Below the pieces are notes generated by a model. The model was not told the DNA's origin, made no database searches, and saw only the letters and a program-made list of their open reading frames with translations. From Desulfovibrio sp. (GTDB taxonomy: Bacteria > Desulfobacterota > Desulfovibrionia > Desulfovibrionales > Desulfovibrionaceae), in contig NZ_JAAVBE010000021.1 in the NCBI RefSeq assembly GCF_014803725.1, positions 72,212 through 136,211 on the forward strand: DNA of 64,000 nucleotides. The letters are read 5' to 3'. Position numbers and translations under genes: made by a program. Positions 8,041 to 17,255 of the stretch are shown here, piece after piece; position 1 is the first letter of the stretch, and each line of letters begins with the position of its first letter.

Positions 8041-10473
8041 TCAGTTGCCGCGGCTGCGCCGAAAGGCGGTCTGGGCGTAGCAGCCAAGGCGCTCGAGGCG
8101 CCGGTCCACAAGGTCATAGAGGCTCCCGGGGGTGAAGCGGCCATTGGCGCGGCGCCTGCCCGCAGGAAGGCCGCTCAGGAGCATCAGGGCCTCTTCCATG
8201 CGGCGCACGGGGTAGATGGCGAAGCGGCCGGCCTCCACGGCTTCGAGCACTTCGGGCGAGAGCATGAGGTGGTCCACATTGTCGTGGGGGATGATGACCC
8301 CCTGCGAGCCCGTGAGCCCGTGCCGCCCGCAGACCTTGAAAAAGCCCTCCACCTTGCGCGTGGCGCCGCCCACGGCCATGATCTGCCCTGAATGGCTCAC
8401 CGCGCCGGTAAAGGCGAGGTCGAGGCGCATGGGCACCTCTGCCAGCGCAGAGAGCAGGGCGGCGAGCTCCGCGCCGGAGGCCGAGTCGCCCTCGATGCCG
8501 GCATAGCTCTGTTCGAAGTAGAGCGAGGCCGAGAGCATGAGGGGCTTGGTGCGAGCGAAGAGGTCGGTGAGGTAGCTCTTGAGGATCATCATGGCCTTGG
8601 TGTGGATGGGGCCGCCGAGGTCGGCCTCGCGCTCCAGGTCGATGATGCCGTCCTGCCCCACTCCCACGGTGCAGGAGATGCGGTGCGGCAGCCCGAACTC
8701 GTAATTGCCGTGCCAGGTGACGGAAAGGCCGTTCACCTGGCCCACGGCCGAGCCCGAGGTCTGCACCTTGATGATCTCGCGGTCATATTCCTCCATGAAG
8801 GCTTCTTCATCGAGGTTGGCGCGGTAGGTGCGGGCGGCGTAGGCGTCCTCGAGAGTGGCGGCGTTGACGCTGTCAAGCCCGCGCAATTGCGCGAGCGCGG
8901 CGGCCTCGATCATGAGCTCGCGCAGGAGCGGGAAGCGCAGCGAGAGCCGGCGCTGGTCCTCGCAAAGATGCGAGCCCAGATCCACGAGCCACGCCAGCGC
9001 GTCGCGCCCGAAGGGCGGCAGCTCAGCCTCGGCGGCGATGCGCGCGATATGCCCGAGATAGGCGCGCACATTGGGCGCCGTGCGCTCGGCCACGTCGGTC
9101 ATGTGGGCCTTGATGCGGAAGAGCTTGGGAAAGCGCTCGTCGGCCATGAGCAGGCTTTCGTACAGGTCCTCGTCGCCGATGAGCACCACCTTGAGGTCAA
9201 GGGGGAGCGCTTCCGGCAGGATGCCCTTGGTGCGCATGGCCGTCTCGGGCACCTCGCCGCCGTCCTCGATGCGGGCCTGGTTGGCACGCAAGGCGCGGAG
9301 CAGCCCCTCCCAGGCGCCGGGATGCTGGAGGATGTCCTCCATGTGCAGCACGAGGAAGCCGCCGTTGGCCTTGTGCAGGCTGCCCGCGCGGATGAGGGTG
9401 AAATCGGTGACGAGGGCGCCCATTTCCGATTCGCGCTCCACGCAGCCGAGCAGGTTCACGGTCGTGGGATTGTCTTCCACCACGATGGGCGCGCCGGCGA
9501 GCTCGCCGTTGTCCACAAACAGGTTGACTTCATAGCGGTAAAAGCAGTCGTCCGCAGGGGGCTGGCCGTGGTCTCCCTGGCCTGCGCCCGCGTCGCGCGG
9601 CAAAAAGGCCTCGGTGCTGCGCAGGATGTCCTCGCGCAGGCCGTCAAAATAGGCCCGCATGGCCGGCGTGGGCGAGATCTTGAGCATGCGGTCGCGCACC
9701 GGCGTGAGCTCGGCGTCGAGCACCTGCTGCATGGCCTGAAGCTCCAGCTCGCGCTCGTCGTCACGGAAGGATTCTTCCGCCTTGTTCATCTGGCGCAAAA
9801 AGCCGGCCATCTTGCCGGCGAGGCTGTCACCACGCCGCTTGAGGTCAAGGCGCATGGCATTGTCGAGGCGGCCGAATTCCTCCTCGGAGAGGCGCTTGCC
9901 CTTGACGAGCGGCGAGAGGGTGAGGCCGCCGTTTTCGTCCACATCCAGGTTGAAGCCGCGGTGGGAGGCCACGTCGTTCATCTTGTGGATGAGCCCGGTG
10001 CGCACTTTCTGGAAGCGCTCCATGAGCCGGTCCCGCTGGCGCGCATAGGCCGGCGTTTCAAAGCGGCGCGCCAGCTCGCGGCCGATGGTGTCTATGACAT
10101 CCTTCAAGGAGTCCTTGAACTTTTTGCCCTGCCCGGCAGGCAGGGAAAGCAGCACCGGCCGGTCCGGATCCGCAAAATTCTGCACATAGACGAGATCCGG
10201 CGGCGTGGGCTTGTGCCGGGCGCGTGGCCTCAGGTAGTTGAGCAGCATGTAGCTGCGGCCGAGGTCAGCCTCGCCGGAAAGGTAGACATTGTAGCCCGTG
10301 GCCCGGATCTGGAGGGCGAGGTCAAGGGCCTGCATGGCCCTCGGCTGGAAAGGATCAGAGCGCGAGGCGCCCTTGCGCGGCGCAGGAACGGCCGAGCTGT
10401 TCGCCCAGGGGATGCGGGCCGGGTCATAGGTGGCGTGCAGGCGCGAGGCCGGGAGGGGAGCGATGCGTGCCAT
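8041..10473 (-). CDS. Lon-related ATP-dependent protease (AAA_32 plus Lon catalytic domain)
   Basis: This 810-residue protein belongs to the Lon-like family with an AAA_32 ATPase region (YcbZ/LonB-like). The degenerate P-loop SGEADLGRSYML lies near residue 66 and helical insertions follow. The C-terminal Lon protease domain has the Ser/Lys dyad: Ser664 in EGDSASGAEL and Lys707 in GGATRKVEGF. It would degrade misfolded or regulatory proteins in the cytoplasm. It starts about 10 bases after hemC, and the TetR gene follows 18 bases later, which suggests a shared transcript. Confidence 0.85.
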   Translation of the reverse strand: MARIAPLPASRLHATYDPARIPWANSSAVPAPRKGASRSDPFQPRAMQALDLALQIRATGYNVYLSGEADLGRSYMLLNYLRPRARHKPTPPDLVYVQNFADPDRPVLLSLPAGQGKKFKDSLKDVIDTIGRELARRFETPAYARQRDRLMERFQKVRTGLIHKMNDVASHRGFNLDVDENGGLTLSPLVKGKRLSEEEFGRLDNAMRLDLKRRGDSLAGKMAGFLRQMNKAEESFRDDERELELQAMQQVLDAELTPVRDRMLKISPTPAMRAYFDGLREDILRSTEAFLPRDAGAGQGDHGQPPADDCFYRYEVNLFVDNGELAGAPIVVEDNPTTVNLLGCVERESEMGALVTDFTLIRAGSLHKANGGFLVLHMEDILQHPGAWEGLLRALRANQARIEDGGEVPETAMRTKGILPEALPLDLKVVLIGDEDLYESLLMADERFPKLFRIKAHMTDVAERTAPNVRAYLGHIARIAAEAELPPFGRDALAWLVDLGSHLCEDQRRLSLRFPLLRELMIEAAALAQLRGLDSVNAATLEDAYAARTYRANLDEEAFMEEYDREIIKVQTSGSAVGQVNGLSVTWHGNYEFGLPHRISCTVGVGQDGIIDLEREADLGGPIHTKAMMILKSYLTDLFARTKPLMLSASLYFEQSYAGIEGDSASGAELAALLSALAEVPMRLDLAFTGAVSHSGQIMAVGGATRKVEGFFKVCGRHGLTGSQGVIIPHDNVDHLMLSPEVLEAVEAGRFAIYPVRRMEEALMLLSGLPAGRRRANGRFTPGSLYDLVDRRLERLGCYAQTAFRRSRGN

Positions 10474-10482
10474 GCTGTAAAC

Positions 10483-11415
10483 TTAATGTTCTGGATAAAG
10501 TTTTTGCAGGATGTTCCTGGCGCCGCCGTCCAGCAGTTCCTGCGCCAGCGCCTCGCCTATCTGGCGGGAATCAACGGCGTCGCCGCGCCTTTCGCCGCGC
10601 AGGATGAGGCTGCCATCCACTTCGGCGACGAGGCCCTCGAGGACGAGGTTCTCCTCATCCACAAAACGCGCGTGGCCGGCGATGGGCACCTGGCAGCCGC
10701 CGTCCAGCCCGGCGAGGAAGGCGCGCTCCGCGTCCACGCAGACGCGGGTATCCCTGTCCTCCAGGCTGGCGAGCAGGACGAGCAGGTCATAATCGTCTTC
10801 GCGGCACTCGATGCCGAGCGCCCCCTGGCCCACGGCGGGGAGCAGGCGCTCAGGGTCCAGCGGGAACATGTAGGGCGCGCGCAGGCCGAGACGCTGGAGG
10901 CCCGCGGTGGCGAGCACGATGGCGTCAAAAGCGCCTTCCTCCAGCTTGCGCAGGCGCGTATCCACATTGCCGCGCAGGCTCGTGATGCGAAGGTCGGGCC
11001 GGATGGCGAGCAACTGGGCCTGGCGGCGCAGGCTGCTCGTGCCCACATGGGCGCCCCTGGGCAGCGCCTCGAGATTGGGGTACTTGCAGGAGAGCAGGCA
11101 ATCCGTGGCGGTTTCGCGCGGCGGCACGCAGCCGAGGAGCAGCCCTTCCGGGAGCTCCATGGGCACGTCCTTGATACTGTGCACGGCGAGGTCGGCCCGG
11201 CCCTCGAGCAGGGCCTCCTCTATCTCCTTGACGAACAGGCCCTTGCCGCCAACCTTCGCCAGCGGCACGTCAAGGATAACGTCGCCGCGCGTCTTGATGA
11301 CGTTGAGCGAGATGGAAAGGGCCGGGTCGAGCTCTTCGAGAAGGTGCTTGACGTGGGCCGCCTGCCAGAGTGCCAGCCTGCTGCCGCGCGTGGCGATGAC
11401 AAGGTGCTTGCGCAT
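10483..11415 (-). CDS. hemC: Hydroxymethylbilane synthase (porphobilinogen deaminase)
   Basis: This 310-residue enzyme joins four porphobilinogen molecules into hydroxymethylbilane in tetrapyrrole synthesis, which feeds haem, sirohaem and cobalamin. The cofactor-binding Cys241 lies in LDGGCQVPIAGHA, and substrate-binding segments ATRGSRLALWQA, HSIKDVPMELPEG and GTSSLRRQAQ are present. The ATG at 11415 is chosen because it begins the family N-terminus directly; the upstream extension is low-complexity. It lies between an FmdB-type gene and the Lon-type protease gene on the same strand. Confidence 0.95.
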   Translation of the reverse strand: MRKHLVIATRGSRLALWQAAHVKHLLEELDPALSISLNVIKTRGDVILDVPLAKVGGKGLFVKEIEEALLEGRADLAVHSIKDVPMELPEGLLLGCVPPRETATDCLLSCKYPNLEALPRGAHVGTSSLRRQAQLLAIRPDLRITSLRGNVDTRLRKLEEGAFDAIVLATAGLQRLGLRAPYMFPLDPERLLPAVGQGALGIECREDDYDLLVLLASLEDRDTRVCVDAERAFLAGLDGGCQVPIAGHARFVDEENLVLEGLVAEVDGSLILRGERRGDAVDSRQIGEALAQELLDGGARNILQKLYPEH

Positions 11416-11497
11416 GCGTACCGCCCTGGCGGCTTTGCCGCCGCCGCCGGGACCGGCGGGGATGGTTGCGGAAAGATGGGCCGATATGCGGGGCCGG

Positions 11498-11731
11498 CTA
11501 GCGGCCGCAGCTCGCGCAGTTGCCGCCGGAACAGCCGGCGCAGCCGCCCCCGGAGGAGGGGGGCGCCATGTCAAAGGACATGCCGCCGTCGCTCCTGCAT
11601 CGTGCGCAGCGCGACATGAGCTTGTGTGTTTCCGTGGAGCCGCAATAGGGGCATGCGGGCATCTCGTCGCCGAACACCAGGTCCTCAAAGTCGCGGCCGC
11701 ATTTTTCGCAGCCGTATTCATAGATGGGCAT
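11498..11731 (-). CDS. FmdB-family zinc ribbon protein
   Basis: This 77-residue protein starts with MPIYEYGCEKCGRDFEDLV, followed by CPYCGS and a C-terminal Gly/Cys-rich tail (GGGCAGCSGGNCASCG). These are the marks of FmdB/CxxC regulatory-type zinc ribbons. The role is unknown; the family is often encoded in housekeeping operons. The start at 11731 lies two bases after the gmhA stop at 11734, so the two are probably co-transcribed. Confidence 0.85.
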   Translation of the reverse strand: MPIYEYGCEKCGRDFEDLVFGDEMPACPYCGSTETHKLMSRCARCRSDGGMSFDMAPPSSGGGCAGCSGGNCASCGR

Positions 11732-11733
11732 GG

Positions 11734-12366
11734 TCAGTCCTTCAGCTTACGGCGCGCTTCCAGCAGGGGGGCGAGCGCAGCCGCGTTCTCGAAAAGATAG
11801 TGGTCCGCCAGCTGGCAGAAAAGATGGCCAGCGGCGATGTGCAGCTCCTGCACGAGGGGCGTGCAGGCGGCCGGCGTTTCCAGCAGGAGGCGGCAGAGCC
11901 CGCGCATCCTGCCGCCGCCAGCGCCCGAAAGGCCCACGGTGAAGAGCCCGCCCCGGCCCGCGGCCTCCAGCGCCCGCAGCACATTGGGGCTGTTGCCGGA
12001 GGTGGAGATGGCCACCAGCATGTCGCCCGGGCGCCCCAGGGCCTCCACCTGCCGCGCGAACACTTCGTCATAGCCCATGTCGTTGCCGATGGCCGTGAGC
12101 GCCGAGGTGTCCGTGGTCAGGGCGATGGCGGGGAGCGCGGGCCGGTCCATGAGGAAGCGGTTGACGAACTCGGCCGCGAGGTGCTGCGCGTCCGCGGCGC
12201 TGCCGCCATTGCCGCAGAAAAGGAGCTTGCCCCCGCCGGCTATGGCCGCCGCGGCCTCCAGTGCCGCCTCGCGCAGGGCCTCCCCGCGCAGGCGGAAAAA
12301 TTCTTCGCGCAGGCGCGCGCCCTCGGCCGCGTGCCGGGCAATGATCTCCAGAGCGGCGTCGCTCAT
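11734..12366 (-). CDS. gmhA: D-sedoheptulose-7-phosphate isomerase
   Basis: This 210-residue SIS-domain protein catalyses the first step of ADP-heptose synthesis for the lipopolysaccharide core. The signature [20 protein letters not shown] and the [13 protein letters not shown] phosphate-binding loop are present, with a C-terminal [14 protein letters not shown] helix carrying likely metal ligands. The ATG at 12366 has GAGG eight bases upstream; an in-frame ATG 17 codons earlier adds residues not expected of the family. It is divergent from nadK. Confidence 0.9.
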   Translation of the reverse strand: MSDAALEIIARHAAEGARLREEFFRLRGEALREAALEAAAAIAGGGKLLFCGNGGSAADAQHLAAEFVNRFLMDRPALPAIALTTDTSALTAIGNDMGYDEVFARQVEALGRPGDMLVAISTSGNSPNVLRALEAAGRGGLFTVGLSGAGGGRMRGLCRLLLETPAACTPLVQELHIAAGHLFCQLADHYLFENAAALAPLLEARRKLKD

Positions 12367-12428
12367 CGCGTGGACCTCATTAAAAGGAGCACCTGCCATT
12401 TCCTGACGGAACGCCATTTGTATGCCAA

Positions 12429-12481
12429 AGCGCCGGCGCTGACAAGAGCGGGAGCCCGCGCCGGGCTTGCGGTCGGGCTCC
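12429..12481. repeat. Palindromes between gmhA and nadK
   Basis: AGCGCCGGCGCT at 12429-12440 is a perfect 12-bp palindrome. GGAGCCCG at 12451-12458 pairs with CGGGCTCC at 12474-12481. Both lie in the divergent promoter region, as operators or leader hairpins would. No regulator is evident. Confidence 0.3.
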
Positions 12482-12501
12482 TGATGACGTAATCAAGCCG
12501 C

Positions 12502-13380
12502 ATGTGTGTTGGGGAACAGCCCGATGTGCTCGTGGTCTTCAAGGCGCGCCATGCTAAGGCGCGCGCCCTTGGCCGCGAGGTGGTCGCCTGGCTCGAGGCC
12601 AGGGGCCTCGTCGCGCGCCTGTGTGAGTCCGGCGGCGCCCGGTGCGAGGCCGGAGCGGATCTCGCGGATGATAGGCTGCCGCGCCCGGGCCGCTGCGTCA
12701 TCGTGCTCGGCGGCGACGGCACCATCCTTGGTGTGGCGCGCCATTTCGCCTTCAGCGGTATCCCGCTTTTCGGCATCAATTTCGGGCGCGTGGGTTTTCT
12801 CACCACTGCCGACCCGGCCAACTGGCAGGAACGCCTCGAAATGGCGCTGGCGCCCGGGACGCCCGCGCACAGTTGCCTTGCCCTGCGCTGGGAAGTAATG
12901 CGCGATGGCAGGCAGTTCAGCACTGGGGTCGCCGTCAACGATGTGGTCGTGGGCCGTGGCGCGCTCGCCAGGCTCATGGGCCTTGGCGTGACGGTCGATG
13001 GCCGCCCCATGGGCGTGCTCCGCTGCGACGGCCTTGTATGCTCCAGCCCGGTGGGGAGCTCCGGCTACAGCGCTTCCGCGGGGGGCCCCATCATCTTCCC
13101 CGGTATGGACGCCATAGGGCTGACGCCCATCTGCCCCTGCGCGGGAGGGGTGGCGCCCCTGATGCTCCCGGGGGCCACCGTGTGCCGGGTGTCCGTCGGC
13201 GCAGCCACCGAGGCGTGGCTCACGGTGGACGGGCAGGAGGGGCTGCTGCTTCAGGGCGGTGACGAGGTGCTCGTTTCGGGGGCGCCTGACGGAGTGCGCT
13301 TTCTGGGCGGCGTGCGCTTTTTTGAAAAATTACGCGTCCGGGGTTTCGCCCTTGACGCTGATGTATGCCAAGGGGAATGA
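12502..13380 (+). CDS. nadK: NAD kinase
   Basis: This 292-residue enzyme phosphorylates NAD to NADP in the cytoplasm. It has the GGDGT motif (residues 70-74), FGINFGRVGFLT, and the second signature SSPVGSSGYSASAGGPII, a variant of the usual TGSTAYSLSAGGP. The last part forms the beta-rich NADK domain. No clear ribosome-binding site precedes the ATG. It ends three bases before gatB, so the two form an operon. Confidence 0.9.
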   Translation: MCVGEQPDVLVVFKARHAKARALGREVVAWLEARGLVARLCESGGARCEAGADLADDRLPRPGRCVIVLGGDGTILGVARHFAFSGIPLFGINFGRVGFLTTADPANWQERLEMALAPGTPAHSCLALRWEVMRDGRQFSTGVAVNDVVVGRGALARLMGLGVTVDGRPMGVLRCDGLVCSSPVGSSGYSASAGGPIIFPGMDAIGLTPICPCAGGVAPLMLPGATVCRVSVGAATEAWLTVDGQEGLLLQGGDEVLVSGAPDGVRFLGGVRFFEKLRVRGFALDADVCQGE

Positions 13381-13383
13381 CGC

Positions 13384-14829
13384 ATGGGTGCGTACGAGGC
13401 GGTCATCGGGCTGGAGGTGCATGTCCAGCTCGCCACGGATTCCAAGCTCTTCTGCTCCTGCCCGAACAAGTTCGGCGAAGCGCCCAATACCAATGTCTGC
13501 GAGGTCTGCGCGGGCATGCCCGGGGCGCTGCCCTCGCCCAACCGGCGCGCCATCGAATATGCCGCCACCGTGGGCCTTGCCGTCAACTGCACCATCAACC
13601 GCAGTTCGCGCTTTGCCCGCAAGAACTATTTTTATCCCGACCTCCCGGCCGGCTACCAAATCTCGCAGTTCGAGCTGCCCATCTGCGAGCACGGCTGGCT
13701 CGAGGTGGAGGCCGGCGACGGCCCGAAGCGCATCGGCATCACGCGCATCCACATGGAGAACGACGCCGGCAAGAACATCCACGCCCCGACCGAGAACGTG
13801 AGCTATGTGGACCTGAACCGAGCCGGCACGCCCCTTGTGGAGATCGTCTCCGAGCCGGACATGCGGTCGGCGGCCGAGGCCGTGGCCTATCTCAAGGCCC
13901 TGCACGGCATCGTCACCTATCTCGGCGTGAGCGACGGCAACATGGAGGAGGGGAGCTTCCGCTGCGACGCCAATGTGTCCATCAGGCCCGTGGGCGAGGC
14001 GCGGCTCGGCACGCGCACCGAGCTCAAGAACCTCAATTCCTTCCGCAACGTGCAGCGGGCCATCGAGTTCGAGATCGCTCGGCAGGAGGACATCCTTGAG
14101 GACGGGGGCACGGTGGTGCAGGAGACGCGGCTCTATGACGCGGTGAAAAACGTCACCCTCGCCATGCGCGGCAAGGAGGAGGCCCAGGATTACCGCTACT
14201 TCCCCGACCCGGACCTTTTACCCGTGGTCATTGCCGAAGAGGAGCTTTCGGCCTGGAAGGCAGCGCTCCCCGAGCTCCCGCGGGAGCGGGCGCGCCGCTT
14301 CGTGGAGCTGACGGGCCTGCCCGGCGCGGAAGTGGAGGTGCTTGTCCAGAGCAAGGGGCTCGCCGACTTTTTTGAGGCGGCCTGCGGCGGCGCCGAACCG
14401 CGCAAGGTGGCCGGCCTCATCCTCGGGCCGCTGTTGCGCGAATGCAATGCCCGCGGCCTTGAGCCGTCGCCCGAAAAATGCCCGGATGTGTGGAAGATGA
14501 CGCCGGAAGGGCTCGCGGCCCTCGCGCGCGTCATCGACGAGGGGCTCATCAGCGCCAAGATCGGCGCGGACATCTTTGGCGAGCTCTTTACGAGCGGCGT
14601 CATGGCGGACGCCTATGTGAAGGAAAAGGGGCTCGCGCAGATCTCGGACACGGGCGAGCTCGAGGCGGCGGTGGATGGCGTCATCGCTGCCAACCCGGCC
14701 GAGGTTGAGGCCTACCGCGGCGGCAAGACCAAGCTCATGAGCTTCTTTGTGGGGCAGGTGATGCGCGCGACGAAAGGCAAGGCCAACCCGGCGCTCGTCA
14801 ACCAGCTGCTCGCCAAGAAGCTCTCCTGA
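13384..14829 (+). CDS. gatB: Aspartyl/glutamyl-tRNA amidotransferase subunit B
   Basis: This 481-residue subunit binds misacylated Glu-tRNA(Gln) or Asp-tRNA(Asn) and activates the acyl group for amidation by the GatCAB complex. N-terminal [10 protein letters not shown], Cys pairs for zinc ([14 protein letters not shown]), [14 protein letters not shown] and FRCDANVSI are present, and the tail is the tRNA-binding YqeY-like domain ([14 protein letters not shown]). It follows nadK by three bases. gatA and gatC are not nearby. Confidence 0.95.
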   Translation: MGAYEAVIGLEVHVQLATDSKLFCSCPNKFGEAPNTNVCEVCAGMPGALPSPNRRAIEYAATVGLAVNCTINRSSRFARKNYFYPDLPAGYQISQFELPICEHGWLEVEAGDGPKRIGITRIHMENDAGKNIHAPTENVSYVDLNRAGTPLVEIVSEPDMRSAAEAVAYLKALHGIVTYLGVSDGNMEEGSFRCDANVSIRPVGEARLGTRTELKNLNSFRNVQRAIEFEIARQEDILEDGGTVVQETRLYDAVKNVTLAMRGKEEAQDYRYFPDPDLLPVVIAEEELSAWKAALPELPRERARRFVELTGLPGAEVEVLVQSKGLADFFEAACGGAEPRKVAGLILGPLLRECNARGLEPSPEKCPDVWKMTPEGLAALARVIDEGLISAKIGADIFGELFTSGVMADAYVKEKGLAQISDTGELEAAVDGVIAANPAEVEAYRGGKTKLMSFFVGQVMRATKGKANPALVNQLLAKKLS

Positions 14830-14841
14830 GCCGGGGCGCCC

Positions 14842-16071
14842 CTAGACGCTGAGGTTGAGCCCGGAGAGCACGGAGAGATTGCCCCCCGAATAGGCGCCGA
14901 AATAGGAGCTCGCGCTGCCGGAATCCGCCCACCAGGAGGCCATGGACTCGATCTGGATGCGCTTGCGCATGTCGGAGGGCGCGAGCTGCATGGCCTTGCG
15001 GGCGTCGTCGATGCCGGAAAGCGTCTCGATCTGGCGGTATTTTTTGACGAGCTCCGGGTTTTCGTCAAAAAAGCGCTGCACCTTGTCGCGGTCCGGGTGG
15101 TCGCTGACCACGGTGAGGCTGCCGTCGTCGCCGATCTGGATGGAAAAATTGATATTGGGGTCGATGCCCAGGCTGTCGAGGCCGGTGGCGAGCTTCTTGC
15201 CGGCGGCGCTGTTCTGGTCGAGCACGGCCTGGATATCGTTGACGGCCGCATTGCTCACGCTGACCTGAAGGCTGCCTTCCGCGCCCAGGCGCAGACTCAC
15301 GGCAGAGGTGTCCACATTCCGCTTTTCCAGCTCGGCCTTCAGAGCGTCGGCCAGCTCGGGATTGTCCTCCAGCCACTGATTGATGGAGGCGCCGGCATCC
15401 GGGCTGCCCTTCACCGCGAGCTTGCCCTCCTCGTCAAAGCCGAATTCAAGCGGCGTATCGAGCGACACGCCGAGCTTGGAAAGCCCCGCGCGCAGGTCTT
15501 TCGTCAGGTCCGCCTTGCCGTCCAGCGCGGACTGGATGCTCGCGGCCGTGGTGTTGATGGCGGTCATGCGGCCTGTGGAGCTCAGGCGGAATTGCACGGG
15601 TGTTTCCGCGTCCACGCCGGCCTCCCCAAGTGCGGCGCGCAGGTCCTTGCCAAGGCCCGGGTTGGCGTCGAGCCACGCCTGCGCGGCCTTGCGGTCCTGG
15701 GCGTTGGCGCCCACGGCCGAGAGATTGCCGTCCTTGTCGAGCTCAAAGCTGAGGCCCGAGAGGTCGCTGATGCCCGACTGGGCGAGGCCGTCCTTGACAG
15801 CCTGGCTGAACTCGCTCTGGAGCTGCTCCCGGTAGCGCGTGATCTGGCTGAAGGTCACGCGGCTGTTGGAGCTGACGCCCATGGCATCCATGGCATACTT
15901 GGTGAGTTCCACCATGCTCGAGATCTGGCTCGTCATGGACGAGCCGCTGAACAGGGAGCTCAGGCTGTTGGCCGCGGAGCTCTTGGCCGTTTCAGAGCCC
16001 GTGCTTTTCAATTGCTGGCCCTGCCATTGGAACAGAACGTCGCGGTAATTGCTGATGCCGGAAATGCTCAT
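14842..16071 (-). CDS. Unknown protein with five tandem repeats of about 50 residues
   Basis: This 409-residue protein is not recognised. After an N-terminal part (MSISGISNYRDVLFQWQG, Ser-rich to about residue 55), five diverged repeats run from about 107-158, 159-207, 208-257, 258-306 and 307-356. Each holds a short strand pair (such as FELDKDGNLSAV or FSIQIGDDGSLTVV), then a helix (AQAWLDANPGL, NQWLEDNPEL, QRFFDENPEL) and a second helix ending in LG-V/I-D. No signal peptide or membrane segment is seen. GGAG precedes the ATG. A sigma-54-type promoter lies about 90 bases upstream. Secretion by a flagellar-type route is possible but speculative. Confidence 0.75.
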   Translation of the reverse strand: MSISGISNYRDVLFQWQGQQLKSTGSETAKSSAANSLSSLFSGSSMTSQISSMVELTKYAMDAMGVSSNSRVTFSQITRYREQLQSEFSQAVKDGLAQSGISDLSGLSFELDKDGNLSAVGANAQDRKAAQAWLDANPGLGKDLRAALGEAGVDAETPVQFRLSSTGRMTAINTTAASIQSALDGKADLTKDLRAGLSKLGVSLDTPLEFGFDEEGKLAVKGSPDAGASINQWLEDNPELADALKAELEKRNVDTSAVSLRLGAEGSLQVSVSNAAVNDIQAVLDQNSAAGKKLATGLDSLGIDPNINFSIQIGDDGSLTVVSDHPDRDKVQRFFDENPELVKKYRQIETLSGIDDARKAMQLAPSDMRKRIQIESMASWWADSGSASSYFGAYSGGNLSVLSGLNLSV

Positions 16072-16160
16072 GGGGACTCCAGGAAATATTTGCCGCCGCA
16101 GGGCCGGACGGAGGCGAAAAACCCGTTCCGGCGGCGCGTGCGGGGATTCGCCTGGATTTA

Positions 16161-16176
16161 TGCACATTTCATGCCA
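16161..16176 (-). promoter_or_regulatory. Sigma-54 promoter candidate for the repeat protein
   Basis: Minus-strand TGGCATGAAATGTGCA matches the -24/-12 consensus (TGGCAC-N5-TTGCA) at all but two positions and keeps GG and GC in the right register. It lies about 90 bases upstream of the ATG at 16071. Confidence 0.5.
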
Positions 16177-16256
16177 TGGCCTCACATCGGCGTCGCGCCC
16201 ATGCCGCGTGAGGCCAATGATGGACAGAAGGGCGGAAATAGGCTACATCCCGTCAC

Positions 16257-17255
16257 ATGCCTGAGTGTCCCTCTGTGCCGGAGCTCGTGGAATTTGACGA
16301 TCCCGCGCTCGCCAACCTGCTGTTCGGGCCGCGCAACGCGCATCTCGACATGCTGGCAAAAACCAGCGGCGCGCACATCACGAGCCGCGGCGCCAGCGTG
16401 CTTGTGGAGAGCGACGACCCCGACGTGCGCCGCGCCCTCTGCCAGGTCTTCGTCCAGCTCTATGCCCTCCTGCGCGGGGGCCTCGTGCTGGGCGAGCAGG
16501 ACATCACGCGCGCCTATGCCATGGTCCGCAACGACCCGGGCCTCAATCTCGGCGCCGTATTCCGCGACGCCGTCTTTGTCAGCACCCCCCGCAAGACCGT
16601 CACGGCCCGCAATGTGGCGCAGAAGGCCTATCTCGAGGCCCTGCGCACCAACGAACTCGTTTTTGCCGTGGGGCCTGCCGGCACCGGCAAGACCTATCTC
16701 GCCGTCGCCATGGCCCTTTCCATGCTCCAGCGGCACCGCGTCAAGCGCATCGTGCTGACGAGGCCCGCGGTGGAAGCCGGCGAACGGCTCGGCTTTTTGC
16801 CCGGCGACCTGGCGGAAAAGGTCAATCCCTATCTCAGGCCGCTCTATGACGCGCTGTACGACATGACGCCGCAGCCCAAGGTGGCGGCCATGCTCGAAAG
16901 CGGCGTCATCGAGATCGCCCCGCTGGCCTTCATGCGCGGGCGCACCCTCAACGACGCCTTCATCATCCTTGACGAGGCCCAGAACACCACCCGCGAACAG
17001 ATGAAGATGTTTCTCACGCGCATGGGCTTCGGCTCGCGCATGGTGGTCACGGGCGACGCCACCCAGATAGACCTTCCCGCACAGCCCGGCGCGGACAGGC
17101 CGCGTTCGGGCCTCGTGCACGCCCTGGGCCTTCTGCAGCAAGTCCCCGGCCTTGCCATCCACCGTTTCAGCAAGGCGGACGTGGTGCGTCATCCTCTAGT
17201 CGGAGCCATTGTCAGCGCCTATGACGAAGCAGAAAAAGCAGCCCCGGCCGTCTAG
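16257..17255 (+). CDS. PhoH-like ATPase
   Basis: This 332-residue protein has an N-terminal RNA-binding-like region and a PhoH P-loop ATPase domain: Walker A GPAGTGKT (139-146), [17 protein letters not shown], Walker [10 protein letters not shown], and [13 protein letters not shown]. PhoH-like proteins are often found with YbeY and are thought to act in RNA metabolism. The HD-hydrolase gene starts inside its 3' end and ybeY comes next, which fits that association. Confidence 0.9.
   Translation: MPECPSVPELVEFDDPALANLLFGPRNAHLDMLAKTSGAHITSRGASVLVESDDPDVRRALCQVFVQLYALLRGGLVLGEQDITRAYAMVRNDPGLNLGAVFRDAVFVSTPRKTVTARNVAQKAYLEALRTNELVFAVGPAGTGKTYLAVAMALSMLQRHRVKRIVLTRPAVEAGERLGFLPGDLAEKVNPYLRPLYDALYDMTPQPKVAAMLESGVIEIAPLAFMRGRTLNDAFIILDEAQNTTREQMKMFLTRMGFGSRMVVTGDATQIDLPAQPGADRPRSGLVHALGLLQQVPGLAIHRFSKADVVRHPLVGAIVSAYDEAEKAAPAV

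Noticed and set aside
8392..11619. Very long plus-strand open frame opposite the Lon-type and hemC genes
   Set aside because: It is the antisense of strongly recognised genes in GC-rich DNA, with no family features.
16071..16185. Longer start for the repeat protein
   Set aside because: The ATG at 16071 has GGAG at good spacing, and the 38 extra residues contain the promoter region and look non-coding.
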